Below, in pieces: positions 43,640-57,400 of a stretch of DNA of 64,000 bases. The stretch covers positions 18,211,293 to 18,275,292 of the forward strand of contig OZ024821.1 in the NCBI GenBank assembly GCA_964016985.1. The letters are read 5' to 3'. The position numbers and the translations under genes are program-made. The first letter of the stretch is position 1. Each line of letters begins with the position of its first letter. The stretch comes from Anodontia alba. Lineage: Eukaryota > Mollusca > Bivalvia > Lucinida > Lucinidae. The notes under the pieces were generated by a model. It was not told the DNA's origin. It was given only the letters and a program-made list of their open reading frames with translations, and searched no databases.

Positions 43640-44640
43640 GTAGTTTATCATGTATCACGTGCCATGTAATCAGCTTCCACCTGTTCGAAGACGCTGACAC
43701 AGATCTTGTAGGCAGGTGTAAGAGTAATTTGTACCCAGATGATTTTCTGATTTCATATTCAAATCATTCATCCAAAGTATACAATTTTACAAGTACACAT
43801 GTATCTGCTATAGAAATGATTACCTGAATTAATCATTTTGAGTAGTTCTGGCATCATACTGTAGAGACAGGTAAAAATTTGGAACTATAAATATAGACCC
43901 ATATTCGTAACGAACCAACCCGGTGTTCTGTAAATTTTAGTAGTCTGTGGCCTTTAATGAGCTATGTTCTGTGATTTTGGCGAACGACAGCAGTTTGTCG
44001 TTTTGCTTTTGGCACACATAATGCCGTTTTTCTAAATGAGCACAGTTCCCCAAGGGTCGGGGTTGGGGTGGGGGATGGGGTGGGTGGGGGAGAACCGTTA
44101 CTACCGTCTACATCACTTGCAAATTTGCTCTTTTCCAGTAATGGTTTTCCAGGTCTGTGTGACTTTGTAGATTCGTGCAATGTAGTTTTAAAGCTGGTGG
44201 AATTTCTTTACATACTGAGCACCACCGTTGTTTGCAAATTTGCACACACTCTTTTTAAATATGAATTAAAATGATATTGCGAACTACATGGCCCGTCAAC
44301 AGTGGGTCATCAGAAAGTTGGCCTTTCGGCTTCAACGAAAGGTCTATAATCCCCTGGTTTGTGTATCTGTACGCACTTTTCATGTTTCCGTGCAATAACT
44401 CTAGAACCACTCAGGTCAGAGACATTAAAGTCGACATATGGGGTTTACACTCGTATATGTAGATGTGTTCGAACATGAACAACAACAATAGCTCGCTTGG
44501 TTTACGAGTTTCTTTCTTAAGCAAAGGGAGACAAATATTTTGCAGCCAAAACGTAGCCTTCCGAGTAGTTGAAGCCGTTCAAAAATAGGCACTACTCTTG
44601 AGGGAAGCTTTTGTTCCCAAAGACAGAAAATTCATTTATT
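43640..44640. other. spacer upstream of the known stomatin exons
   Basis: No exon recognised. A GGGGTGGGGGATGGGGTGGG tract at about 44059-44090 could form a quadruplex. The missing first stomatin exon was not identified here. Confidence 0.4.
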
Positions 44641-44696
44641 GAAGAGAAAAATCCAATGAGAAGGAATGCAAATATTTTCCTATCAGAGGTAATTTC

Positions 44697-45034
44697 TTGA
44701 GAGGTGTAACAAATAACATTAAGGGGAATGGATGCAATTTAAAGGGAAGCAACTCTTCCAAAATGCTTTCCCTCCCTTCTGAAAAGGGGTCTGCTCTGAA
44801 GAAAAGAATTTTCTCCCCTTTCCTTTCAGATCAAACCCCTTTCCAGGGGGGCATCAGTATGCAGGACTACAATCAGGAAGTCACAAAATTTGTCTCCCTT
44901 GTAAAAATGGCAGAAAATCAACCAAGTGTATCAAGTCACTTTAACTCTTTCACTGCCAAATTTCAAGCCGTCTCGTCTGGATCTATGCTGTTTGCAAAAG
45001 CCTGTTATTATCGCCTATGGCAGTGAAAGAGTTA
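44697..45034. repeat. P5 repeat followed by a shortened P3 MITE
   Basis: 44697-44939 carries the P5 series (AAGGGAAGCAACTCTTCCAA, GAAAAGGGGTCTGCTCTGAA, GGAAGTCACAAAATTTGTCT). At 44940-45034 a P3 derivative follows: TTAACTCTTTCACTGCCAAA ... GCCTATGGCAGTGAAAGAGT then TAA, with part of the hairpin deleted. The 109-codon frame across both is repeat-derived. Confidence 0.8.
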
Positions 45035-45085
45035 AGATACTTCAAATAACCCAATATGCCTAGCGCCCTATTAAAGGGACATTGG

Positions 45086-45155
45086 CAAATAGCGTAGGCC
45101 GAGATGATACGCCGCAGAACGCAGCATCCGACCAGGGTCTACACTTTTTGCATCA
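45086..45155. repeat. P3 hairpin copy
   Basis: GCCGAGATGATACGCCGCAG faces GCAGCATCCGACCAGGGTCT. Located 130 bp before the first recognised stomatin exon. Confidence 0.65.
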
Positions 45156-45284
45156 GATAGAGGCATTTCTATAAACATACTAATACTAGAAACTAACCAG
45201 ACGTTCCTGTTATTGGAAATGCACCGGTCTAAAAAGTTTAGATAGAAGAATCCACTCGTTTGAAATAACGTATCTCTTTTTCAG

Positions 45285-45406
45285 ATGGTAGAGATGACAA
45301 GATCGAAGCAACCGGTGAAATTGGTTGTTGCGGTTGCGTCCTTATGGGACTGTCCATCTTTCTACTGATTATCACCTTTCCATTTTCGCTCATTTGCTGT
45401 CTCAAG
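45285..45406 (+). CDS. STOM: stomatin exon A (membrane hairpin)
   Basis: Acceptor TATCTCTTTTTCAG at 45271-45284, donor AAG/GTAAGC at 45407. The first two bases complete a split codon, so the incoming intron is phase 1. Encodes GRDDKIEATGEIGCCGCVLM then GLSIFLLIITFPFSLICCLK: an acidic juxtamembrane piece and the hydrophobic hairpin with proline in ITFPF. The frame starting at the ATG directly after the acceptor is a different frame and is not used. Confidence 0.92.
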
Positions 45407-48400
45407 GTAAGCCTTGTTTTTTGTTGTTGTTTTTTTTTTGTTATTTTAGCTCGTTTAACCTTTCAGCCCTGCAGACCATATCGGGTATCTTTGCAAACAA
45501 TGTAGATCTACACTGTTTGCCATTTTATTCGTGATGTTTGACATCCTCTATTTGCAATGATTAACATGCCCAAGTTTGAAGATAGAACAGTCCACTTGAG
45601 AAACTCAGGGGTGAAATGGAAACAGGAATTAATACATTTCCAGGGGATGTATTATTTTGAAATTGTTTTTATGTACTCTAAAAGGGTTAGAATTTGCTTA
45701 CTTTAGGAGATTAAAATGTCGTCTGCTTTGTGGCTAGCGCTTTTAGGGTTGAAGCCACTGCTAAAAACATCACTAAATTAACTGTGGTTTATATACACCG
45801 GCAATTTCTGTTTCGTCGTTGAAACCGGTATTGAGGTAAACATCTTCTTTATGGCAAATAGAAAATGAAATAGAAACACTTTGTTTCTAATTGGTTTTGC
45901 TCCTAAAAAAATATTTTTTGTAAGTTTTTCAGATCATACTGTGAAGAAGGCATTCCACTTGCGTTATCATAGTGAGGCAAGAAGTTGCTAATTCCGGTTT
46001 GGCCATGGGTCATTCTTGCTTCCTGACAAAACCGGAACGGCGAACTTTTCATAATCTGCTGATAAAATGTAAAATCTGTTATTCAATATATTACTATCAC
46101 AAAATGAACAGGAATTCAAAATGAACATAATTAATAAAAACACACAGCCACTCGCAAGGTCCTGAAAGGCAAGGGTTCCATAGTTTTACTGTAACAGCGA
46201 CAGTTATTGCCGATGTAGGTAGACAACTCTGTAAATAACCTACCAAGCATTGGCTTTCACAAAAAGCTTGGCCAGTGCTTAGCAACTATAAAAGTTAAAG
46301 CTGATTGAAGATTGACAGCATTCATTTATTGTGTACAAAGTTGACCAAGCTTTTTGTGAAAAGCTTATACTTGGTTATAATATATAACGCTGAGCAGTAA
46401 CGCCGTATTTGCTCTAAATAATCAGAGACAGAACCAAGCAGTTCTTTAAAATCCTGCTCCGTGTGTATTTTAGGCACAACCCTACTGTGCTTTCAACATC
46501 TTTCAGAAAGTCGTTTTTGCTTGGTGCTTTACACAGATAAAATTAATTTGCAAACTTTTGTCATGATTTAATGCAAAACCATTCGTCGTAACTATCTGAG
46601 CCCAAAAGGTTTATTCTAGTCATTGGTTTTTAAAAAATCAAATGTTTTCAATTTTCCCATAGTAAAAATGGATGTAAATTATGCATAAATCTATTGGGTA
46701 GGTAACTTGGAGGTAGATTTTCAACATGTTTCGCTTGTTCAATTTTTTTTTCTGAAATTTTCACAATATTGTTGTGAAACATCAATAATTCAAATTCAGC
46801 AAAAAAAAAAAAAAAAAAATTAGACAAAAATTCTACTATAGAAATTACATAAGTCAGACCAATTTTTTGCCATAAATTTAATGTTAGGATAAATATTTGA
46901 GAATAAAACAAAGAAACAGAAAAGACATAGTTTCTGATAAGATATGGTCAATCAGAACCAAATATTTTCATTTAAAATAAAACGCCAAGCAAAGAAAAAC
47001 GTCTTTCCATGTCGAAAGGACAGTAAGCGGCCAAATGGGCTTTTGTTTGTTTTTGAGGTTTTACGGCCGAGTCAACCCAATGGGTCATGTCGAGCGCGGT
47101 CAGTTTACCTAACCACACGTTTTCCCTCTAACCGGTTAACCAGTATTGTGCACATTATTTCGCCAGAAACTGACAACTGCCCTTCTTGAATCAGCGGAAG
47201 GGAGAGAATGACCGTAGAAAATATTTCATGATCATGAAAGAATGTTGCCGACCTCGGCGGGGGTTGAACCCGCGACCTCCTGGTCTCCAGTCGGACGGCG
47301 CGTCCAACTGAGCCACCGAGGCCGGCAACTTTAAGGGTAACAGTTTTCGACTTTGTAAGGGTAACATATTTACCCTTATTAACTCCTTACTATAGCTGTC
47401 CTGAACTTTAACCAAGACATTTCTGAATGAAACAAACAGTGTAGACCCTGATGAGATGCTACAGTTTTGGTACACTGTTTGTTCAAGTCTGGCTGTCCCA
47501 GTAGTTGGGTAAATATGGTAATTAGGGTACCAGATAGCGGCATACCTTCGGACATTTGCGCCCAACGAAGATTCTGATCAGACTGTGCGAATGCACAGTC
47601 TGATCAGAATCTTTCCTGGGTGCATTTGGGCTACCCAAGGATTCAAAGTCTCTTCATGCAGACAACGAAGACTCTCTTCAGACTGCGCGGATGCGCAGGC
47701 TGATTTGAGTCATCTTTGGTCGCACATGTCGGAAGTTACGTTTTCTCACGGTACGGCCCACGGATTTCTAACAACCTCTTGAATGCCAGTAAAAAGAACT
47801 GATTTTTGTCACGTCGAACCACTTTCTTTGAACCATAAAATCTACTTTCAATATCTTTGAATATATGGGACCATTCATATTCAAACATGACATTTACATT
47901 ATACATGTTTATAGAATTCACCGGTTTAGGATTATGAATGCATGACATATGGTATTCATACATCGATAAAAATGTATATAGAAATATTTAAACTTATAAA
48001 GAAGAAGAAGAAAAAAAAGAATACTAATAACACACACAGCCATTCTAGAAAAGGGAAATGCGACGTTGGTATCATATGAACATTTATTTTTTTTTTAATT
48101 CTGAAATATTTAACTCATATTAAGGCCATTTTATGTAGACGAAAAGGTTGTTAGAAATAAACAAATTGAAAAAAGTGACTGAATTACTGTTACGCTGAAA
48201 CTACGCATTGTGTATATATAAATACCCGTGTTTTCACTATATATTGTAGAGTAACATGGGGTTACATAATACACAGACTTGTTAACGTAACGATTCCATA
48301 AACAAATTTGAGCCACAACGTCAGAAAACTTACATTCGGACATGAGCTCCCAGCGAAGATTCAGGTCCCGAGGTTATAAAACTTTTTCCTTGCTCAACTC

Positions 48401-51400
48401 AGCTGAAAATGAAAGTCCTGCTAATAAATCTCAAATTACTAAGGATTCCAAATCTTTCTTGCGTAACATAGCAGAGCATGAAATTTTCTCTGCTAATAAA
48501 TATGAAAATGCCAACTATTGTTAGCATTTTCATATTTATTAACACAGAAAATTTCATGCTCAGCTGAGTTGAGCATGAAAAAAACATTTATAACCTCGGG
48601 GCCAGATCAGTCTGCGCGGTCGCGAAGGCTCATTAGAATCTTCCATGGGCGCATTTTGGATAGTCTAGGATGCAAAGTTTCTTCATGAGGACAACGAAGA
48701 ATTAAAGCAGACTGCGTGAAGTCTTCGTTGGACGCACATATCCAAAGGTACGTTTACTGACCTTGCGGCTGATTACATCACGAAAACACGCCTATATAAT
48801 TTTGACCCCTTTAAACCCCACTTTTATATAATAAAACTGGGGTTTACAGGGGTATACATTATTTTTCTTATTTCTGCTCAAAAACATAGAGGCGGTTCTA
48901 ACGAGTACTCAGAATCTATGTTTTGAGCAGAAATATAAAAAATATCAGAAATTTTTATCTGAAAAATTTTATTTTTTGGTTGAAAAAAATTTTCAATATA
49001 CTTGGATAGGCTTGTTTTCGTAATGAAAACGTACCACAAGAAAAAGGTTCTTATACAATATACGGGTAAGAAGGCCAATATTAGCCAGCGCATGACAAAA
49101 CCTACAATAAGACCTGTGTGAACAAGAAAGACAGACCAGCCTGTACATCCACCAAGTATGTCAAGGATTCTTGTTCATCCCTCTTTGGATAGCCCGGAGG
49201 CTGTAGAAGGCACATGCGATTAGCAAAGACTCTGATCAGACTGCGCGGATGCGCAGACTGATCTGAGTGTTCGCTTGTCGCACAAGTCTTATTGTAGGTT
49301 TTGTCGTGCGCTGGCTCATATCAGGCTGCATTTGTGTAACTGATCATAGCTTTCGCTGTTCACATGTACGTAGCATAATGACGTCTTTCACTGTCCATCA
49401 TTTGATGTATTCTCCTGAGTAAAAGTTGAAACAAATTTATTTTAAAACCAGATCATCAGGCAATTTTAAAGGCTCCATATTCCTCAAAAACAGGCATTTG
49501 ATTATCCCAGAAAGGTTTAAAAACTAATACAATCATACAATGTACGTGGCACCTGACAGCCTGTAAAATTTCAATTAGTCTCTCGTTCTTGAGCTGGATC
49601 AAAAATGAAATGATTTTTTTATTGTATCTCTGAAGTAATTTTGGCAACATTGGGACATATATGCTTTTGAAAAACAATGTAGACCCAGATCAGACACCGC
49701 AGAACGCGGCGTCTGATTAGAGTCTACACTGTTTGCCATACATCTAGCATTACTTTAGACACTTCAGCAGGTAGTAGAATGGACTATTTCAAATTTTAGT
49801 ACTATAATGGTAGATAAGGTATCCCAATACTATGGATAAATACGGTAAGCTTTTTCTTCCTTATTACTGTGAATTTCTACATAACCGATTTCTGTTATTC
49901 GATGTATCATCACGAAAACATACGTATATAATTTTGACCCCCTTAAACCCCACTTTTATAAAGTAAAACTGGGGTTTACAGGGATATACAATATTTTTCT
50001 TATTTCTGCTCAAAACATAGATTGTGGGAGGCGGTTCCCACAATCTAAGTTTTGAACAGAAATATGAAAAATATCAGAATTTCTATCTGAAAACTTTCAG
50101 TTTTTGGTGGTGAAATTTTCAATACATTTGAATAGGCGTCTTTTCGTAATGTTCTGAACAATTACAATAAAACCTCAATGACTCGAACACCGGTGACTCG
50201 TTTACCGTGGCAGATTCGAACTTGTTTTTGAGTCCCTGGGAAATTCTGAAGAAAACAAATATTTAGGGATATTATGGGAAATTCTCTTATTTTATCATAT
50301 GGTGATTCTAATGAGTACGCTCAACATACTAAAACATATTTCCATGGTCCTAAAAACGTTCGAGTCATTGAGATTCGACTGTACATGTTATTGTTTCTGT
50401 AGGGGGAGAAACGAATGCCCTAATTAGACACGAATATGTAGGCATGTCTGGACCTTCGTTGTTCCCTACATTGAACAACAAAATATATTTTTTTACCAGA
50501 AAATTCATTGCATCACGAAAATACGCCTATACAGTTTTGATTCCTTAAACCCCACTTTTATACAGGAAAACTGGGTTTTACAGGGGTGTACATTAATTTT
50601 CTTATTTCTGCTCAAAAACATAGATTGTGGGTACTCGTTAGAACCACTTTGCCGAGGCGGTTCTAACAAGTACCCACAATTTAGGTTTTGAGTAGAAATA
50701 TAAAAACTATCAGAATTTTTCAACTGAACTTTTTCCGTTTTTGGTGGTAAATTCTCAATATATTTGAACAGGCGAGTTTTTGTAATGACAAAGCGTTTGA
50801 ATGACAATTTCAGGTGGTACAGGAGTATGAAAGAGCTGTAATTTTCCGTCTGGGGAGAGTCGTTTCCGGAGGAGCCAAAGGTCCAGGTAGGAAATTACCA
50901 ACATTATCTGGGACGCGTCAAGCGAAAGGTGTCCTCTAACATGCGCACAAACCACCGATTCACATCACCCTGCGCACGCGCAAACCGGGCCTTTCCATTC
51001 ATACATTCTGTAGTATCCAGTGATTCTGTTAGAAGACAGAGAGTGCCCTGATCAGACTGTACGGATTTTCGCATGGCGTGGACCATCTATGAAATTGTAC
51101 CGATTCCAACTTGGTGCACTTCAAATACAAGGCGAATTTGCTGAGTACTGAATATCGCTTGATTTCAGTTCACGTCTTAGTTGTCATCACTATATGAAAC
51201 TATATTATCCCATTTTAGACCGAATACCCCCACCCCCTCCTACACTAAATAGTGGAAGAGTCGAATTTCAAATTAAGGTATGCCAGGCTATGTAATTTAG
51301 ATGATATTCCTAGAGCAGAATGGCTAAACTATTTGCAAACAGTGGAGACCCTGATCAGACGCCGCATGATGCGGCGTCTGATCTGGGTCTGCACTGTTTG

Positions 51401-54400
51401 CCAAATACCCTTTTTGGGGTCTCCAGATTAAAATGGATTCCTTATCAACTATATTCAAGGTAGCAGATGTAGAAGATAGGCGACGATATCTACAAAAGTT
51501 CCATGGTCGTAACATTGAGTAGTTTTGGTGTACGCTGATGGTTTGTTGGTTTATGTTGAGGTTTTACGGCCCAGTCAACCAAGTGGGGTCATGTCGAGCG
51601 CGGTCAGTTTACCTAACCACACTTTTACAGGCCGGCTTAGTCCTCTTATATAGCGGTTAACCAGTATTGTGCATATTCTTTCGCCAGAAACTGACAACTG
51701 ACCTTTATGAATCAGCGGAAGGAATAGAATGAGCGTAGAAAATATTACATGATCAAATCTCCACGAAAGAATATTGCCGACACGACGGGGATCGAACCCG
51801 CAACCTCCTGATCACCAGTCGGACGCACATCATTCTGAGCCACCGAGGCCAGCTGTACACTGATGGAGAAATTCGAAAAATAATAATAATAAAAACAAAA
51901 ATAAAGAAATAAAATAAAACAAAATCCTGCAGTCCGTAATTGACATCCGCGTGCACTTTTCAGATTGTGTAGATTATCGATAGCCAATCACCGATTATTA
52001 ATGTGTGACATTAGATTTCCTGTTTATTTTCTCTTTTGTTCGTCATGTATATATAGCTACAGCTACATATTGAGATCATTTTCGAATTATCTCATTTAGA
52101 CAGTTCTAATGATGTTAAAAATAAAAATCTAAAAGTTTTCCTTAGGAAACAAAGAACAAACAATAGAAAGAAAATTGGAGGCTCGGCTTTTATAAAGACT
52201 CTTTATATGCAACAATGTAGTTTATCGAGGCTACATTAGCCCCTTAGCACGGGCTTAAGTGGTAATCGATGTTCAAAGTAACCAGACTGAGCTCAATGAT
52301 CCCAAAAGAAATAAAAGTACAAGTATTAGCTTTCACTTAAAGCTTGGCCTACGCTTAGCATATAATAAACGTTAAAACATATTTTAATACGGAAAAGTCT
52401 TGGTTCTTTACATGTAAATCTTGGCTAAATCGGCTAAATTCCGTAATGCCATTGAAGGTGAATTCGATAGATCTGAGTGAGATCTCGTCTCGTTGGCCTC
52501 TACAAGGATTTTCACATTAAAATGATAACACCTTATTTCACTTCGCCTTTTACGCTAACCTCATCACAAGTTAAGAATATAAAATTTTTGTCATGCTGGC
52601 TGGGGAATGCTATAAAATGCATTTAGCTGTACTAATGCATCAACCCGCTTTAAAAGTGAACTTGTAAATAAATAAATAAATAAATGTATATCCAATAATC
52701 TTTGATAAAGTGCTACAATGGTAACCTTTTAGAATATCTACATAAGTGTTGTGTAACGAAAGAGTACATGTGATTGGAGAACACCTTATGTATATTCAGG
52801 TTTTCTAATAGATATTTTTCTATCTTGTTCTATTCAATGCTCTAACTAGTCCCGGGTTTTAGTTTGATGACAACTCCGCATGTTCGATGGTGCATTGTGG
52901 ATTAATAATGGATGATTTCCGTGTCTCTCCTCAACTCTATATAGTCTACACCCCTTATCGTTCTATGATGAAGTACGGGGAGACGTTTTACGGTCGCCAC
53001 ACAGCGCTTAGCCGGCCTCGGTGGCTCAGTTGGATGCGGGTTCGACCCCACCGAATCGGCAACATTCTTTGGTGGAGAGTGATCATGAAATATTTTCTAT
53101 GGTCATTCTCTCTCTTCCGCTGATTCAAGAAGGGCAATTGTAAGTTTCTAGCGAAAGAATGTGCACAATATTGGTTAACCGCTTAGAGGACTAAGCCTGC
53201 CCAGTAAACGTGTGGTTAGGTAAACTGCCCGTGCTTGATATGACCCCTATGGGTTGACTGGGCCGTAAAACCTCAACACAAAACAAAAACACAGCGCTTA
53301 ATGCCAGCTGCAGTGAAGGAAAATATAAATCTAAAAGGTTGCCTATGGAAACAAAGAACACACAAAAGAACGAAAATCGGTGACTCGGTTCATTAAGACT
53401 CTTCAAGGCGAGTTTTTGTGAAGAAATTAGTAATAAACATAATAAATATGTCATCTTGTAGTCCAAACTTTTATTGTAGAGGGACGGTGCTTTTCGACTA
53501 AAAATTCAACTCATTACGAAAACACGCCTATTCAAATATATTGACAATTTTACCACCAAAAATTGAAAACTTTCAGATGAAAAATTCAGGTAGTTTTCAT
53601 ATTTCTGCTCAAAACATAGATTGTGGTTACTAGTTAGAACCGCCACAGCGTGGCGGTTTTAACGAGTACCCACAATCTATGTTTTTGAGCAGATATAAGA
53701 AAAATAATGTATACCCTTGTAAACCCCAGTTTTACTATACAAAAGTGGGGGTTAAGGGGGTCAAAATTATATAGGTATGTTTTCGTGATTTGAATTTCAG
53801 AAAACCGTGAAACCGTCATCTGATTACAGTGAAACGTACGACTATTTCAACTTTGAAATATCTGAAACATCGGTGCTTGTCTCTATCAACTCTTTTTTCC
53901 AAAAGCGTATATTTAAAAAGTTATCGCAAAATTTTAACTTGAAAAAAGATCGGATTTTTAACGTGTTTAAGGGGAACTGATACACTTTCAACTGTATTTC
54001 AGAAAAATTTAAAGGAAGACAACTCTTGTAAAATTGTTTTTGGTCTCTTCTGAAAATGGGTCTACTTTAAAAGGAAAGAATTTTCTCCCTGTGGGAGCAA
54101 ATTCATCCCTTTTAATGTAGGCCCCTCAGAAGGGGACTTGTTTGCTGGAAAGCAAACAGAAAGTTACAAAAGTTACCTCCCTTGTAAAAACGGTAGAAAT
54201 TCTTCCAAGTGTAACCAACACCCATAACTTACTGTCTGTACAATGTGTCTCTTAATTTCAGGCTTGTTTCTCCTGTTGCCATGCGTCGACAATTTTATAA
54301 AAGTAGACCTGAGAATCTTTTCATACGATATAACACCTCAAGAGGTAAGTAAACCGCATTACTAAATCCGTAATGTTTGGACACATACGCCTTAGAAAAA

Positions 54401-57400
54401 CAGTGTAGATGCAGACCAAATTGCCGCTAAAGAAGTAGTTTGGTCAGGTTTAACACCGTTTGCGATTCCATCAGAAATAAAAATCTATGATTGTTGCCCT
54501 TGGAAACAAACGAACTAAGTTCGGAGTCTTGGTATTTTATTGTATTCGGATTTTAACGCTACCAAGCAACTGAGTCACATAGAGGCAGCACCGTCTTTGG
54601 AGTCTCGGTTTTACCCAGTCTCTTTATATAACAGCAATGTAGTTTGCAGGGCTACACACGCCCATTCTAGCATGGGCGCACTTGGTCGACAGTACAATTT
54701 CCCGCAGGGCGGCTCGTTCCTTGGCATCCTTTTGAGGATAGGATAGGGGTCAGATTGAAATCCTTGTCTCATTGTCTTTTACGAGGGTTGTTCGTAATAA
54801 AATTTACATTGTGGATTTTCACCCTAAAACTGACTTAGATTTAAGTTTCTTTTATGTAATGAACAACGTTAAGTGAACGTTTCACTTACGAATGTCGGTA
54901 AAATGATTACAGTCGACTCACGTTATCTCGAATTCCAAGCCAAGGGACTGTCTGAAATACTTCGAGATATCCGTATCTCGACATATCAGGTTTGCAGAAT
55001 TGAGGAAAAATAAATCGAACAACCACATTTCACAAATGTATACGTAATTTGACTCCTGGAATTAGTGATATATTGAAAATCTTGTGGAAAAGAGGAGAAA
55101 TTGAGCATTTTCTCCTCTTTTCCACAATATTTTGTAACCTGTTGTTAGATTTTCATGTTTAAACAGGGACCAGATTTTCACTTCGAAATAAGCGGTAATT
55201 CGAGATAAACGAGGTCGAGATAACTAGAGTCGACTGTATCTATCATAGCTCTAGAGTTTTCATCCGAAAAGTATCGACATTTTTCTTATTTCTTGTCGAA
55301 AAGACATGTTGTGGTACTCATTAGAAGCGCCTCACCTAGGCGCTTCTAATGAGTACCCATAACATATGTTTTCATTGAGAAATAAGAAAAATATTATGCT
55401 TCGAATGAGTACCCACAACAAATGTTTGCATTGAGAAATAAGAAAAATATTATGTGGATAACCCCTCTTATCTGGAATTATGTCTACATGTACTACATTT
55501 GATGGTACTGGATACACCAAAAAGGGAAATAAACCTGACATTGAAATACTTGTCTCCCTTTTCGGTGGAGTTTACTCTTAAAGAAATGAATATGCCTCCT
55601 CCTATATGGAAGAGTCGGGGGCAAGTTATTTGTTTCAAGAGTAATCCTTTTGAGTACTGATGCAACTACTTTTGGCTCGCAGTGATCTGCCATAGATATG
55701 TATCTATTCAGCTAAAGGGGAAGTAACTCTGTCAGTTTGTTTTGTCTGCTTTCTGAAAAAGGATCTACTGTAAAAGGAAAGCATTTGCAAATACAGTCGA
55801 CTCTCGTTATCTCGAAGTCCAAGGGACTCCCTGAAATACTTCGAAATATCCGTACTTCGACATATCAGATTTTCAGAATTGAGGAAAAAATAAATCGAAC
55901 GACCAGATTTCACAAATGAATATTATGTAATTTGACTCCTGAAGTTAGTGATATTTTAAAAATATTGTGGAAAAGAGGAGAAATTGCTCCTTAGGAGCAA
56001 TTTCTCCTCTTTTCCGCAATATTTGGTTACCTGTTATTAGAGTTCCATGTTAAAACAGGGACCAGATTTTCACTTCGAGATAAGCGATTATTCGAGAAAA
56101 GCGAAATCGAGATAACGAGAGTCGACTGTACTTACATATTTTTGTTATTGTTTTCTTCAGATTTTAACCAAAGATTCTGTGACTGTCGCCGTTGATGCTG
56201 TGATCTATGCCTTTGTCTGTGACCCTACAATATCTGTGATTAATATTGAGAACGCTCACAATTCCGTTAAGCTCTTGGCCGCCACGACGTTACGTAATAC
56301 GATGGGTACCAAAACACTCGCTGAGATCTTAAGTGAGAGGGAAAGCATTAGCCATCACATGCGGGTATGACCTGATTCCTCCGCAGAACTGGCTGACGAT
56401 CAATAAATGCGAGGTCACCCTCGAAAAACTAACGGTACAGTTTAGAAAAACAGTTCACTGAAGCCAGTGTGAAATGTTTGTCTAACCTTTATTCATAGGT
56501 CTAGATAAGGGAGGGTATCCGGTAAATATTTTTCTTATTTCTCCACAAAAACATATGTTGTGGGTACCCATTAGAAGCGCCTCGCTTCTCCACAAAAACA
56601 TATGTTGTGGGTACTCATATGTTTTTGTGGAGAAATAAGAAAAATATCAATACTTTTGGACTGAAAAAAGCGCCTTAACTAGTGCTATGCAAGTTTATCG
56701 TTTGATGTTCAAGGTATTTTGTATATTCTGAAAGTATTTTGTCATGTTTATTTACGGTGAATTAGCCGGTGTCCATATGAGCATGGTTACGATCTGCGGT
56801 GGACTCTATTTTATGGCCGGTCAAAAGTTAGCCGGTGAGCTGCGGTGCGATCGGCTAACAATAATCCAGCTGTTTGTCCTTGTTTGTTTGTGTTGAGGTT
56901 TTACGGCCCAGTCAACCCAGTGGGGTCATGTCGAGCGCGGTAAGTTTACCTAACCACACGTTTACTGGGCAGGCTTAGTCCTCTAAGCGGTTAACCAGTA
57001 TTGTGCACATTCTTTCGCCAGAAACTGACAACTGCCCTTCTTGAATCAGCGGAAGGGAGAGAATGACCGTAGAAAATATTTCATGATCAATCTCCACGAA
57101 AGAATGTTGCGGACCTCGGCGGGGGTTGAACCCGCGACCTCCTGGTCTCCAGTCGGACGGCGCATCCAACTGAGCCACCGAGGCCGTAAGTTTGGAAAAA
57201 AAAAGAGTCATCAATTTTTGACAGTATTGTCTACTTGGATCTCTCTGAACGGATTTTAATAGCTGGATCAGGACACAGGACCGTTCGAAGAGTACTTTAT
57301 AATTAATATGTGAATGTGTGAATGTGTCCGTCCGTGGTCAGTCAGCAAAACTGGCGATCACTCTTGAACCGTCAGTTGATTTACTTCTGGATCCCTTTTG

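Noticed and set aside
44697..45026. 109-codon frame as the missing first stomatin exon
   Set aside because: It is made of a P5 repeat and a P3 MITE fragment that recur elsewhere, and it ends in a stop without a usable donor in phase 1.
45285..45534. Stomatin start at the ATG directly after the acceptor at 45285
   Set aside because: That ATG is in a different frame from the conserved GCCGCVLMGLSIFLLIITFP segment. The correct frame enters from an upstream exon in phase 1.
47247..47326. tRNA gene on the - strand (also 20715-20794, 51777-51854, 57107-57185)
   Set aside because: Box A and box B are present, but each head is fused to the same ~200-bp body and lacks a proper acceptor stem. These are SINE heads, not tRNA genes.
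47191..47565. 124-codon frame on the - strand
   Set aside because: Its C-terminal part is the translated SINE head and body (the SVAQLDAPSDWRPGGRGFNP-type peptide seen also at 56975-57214).
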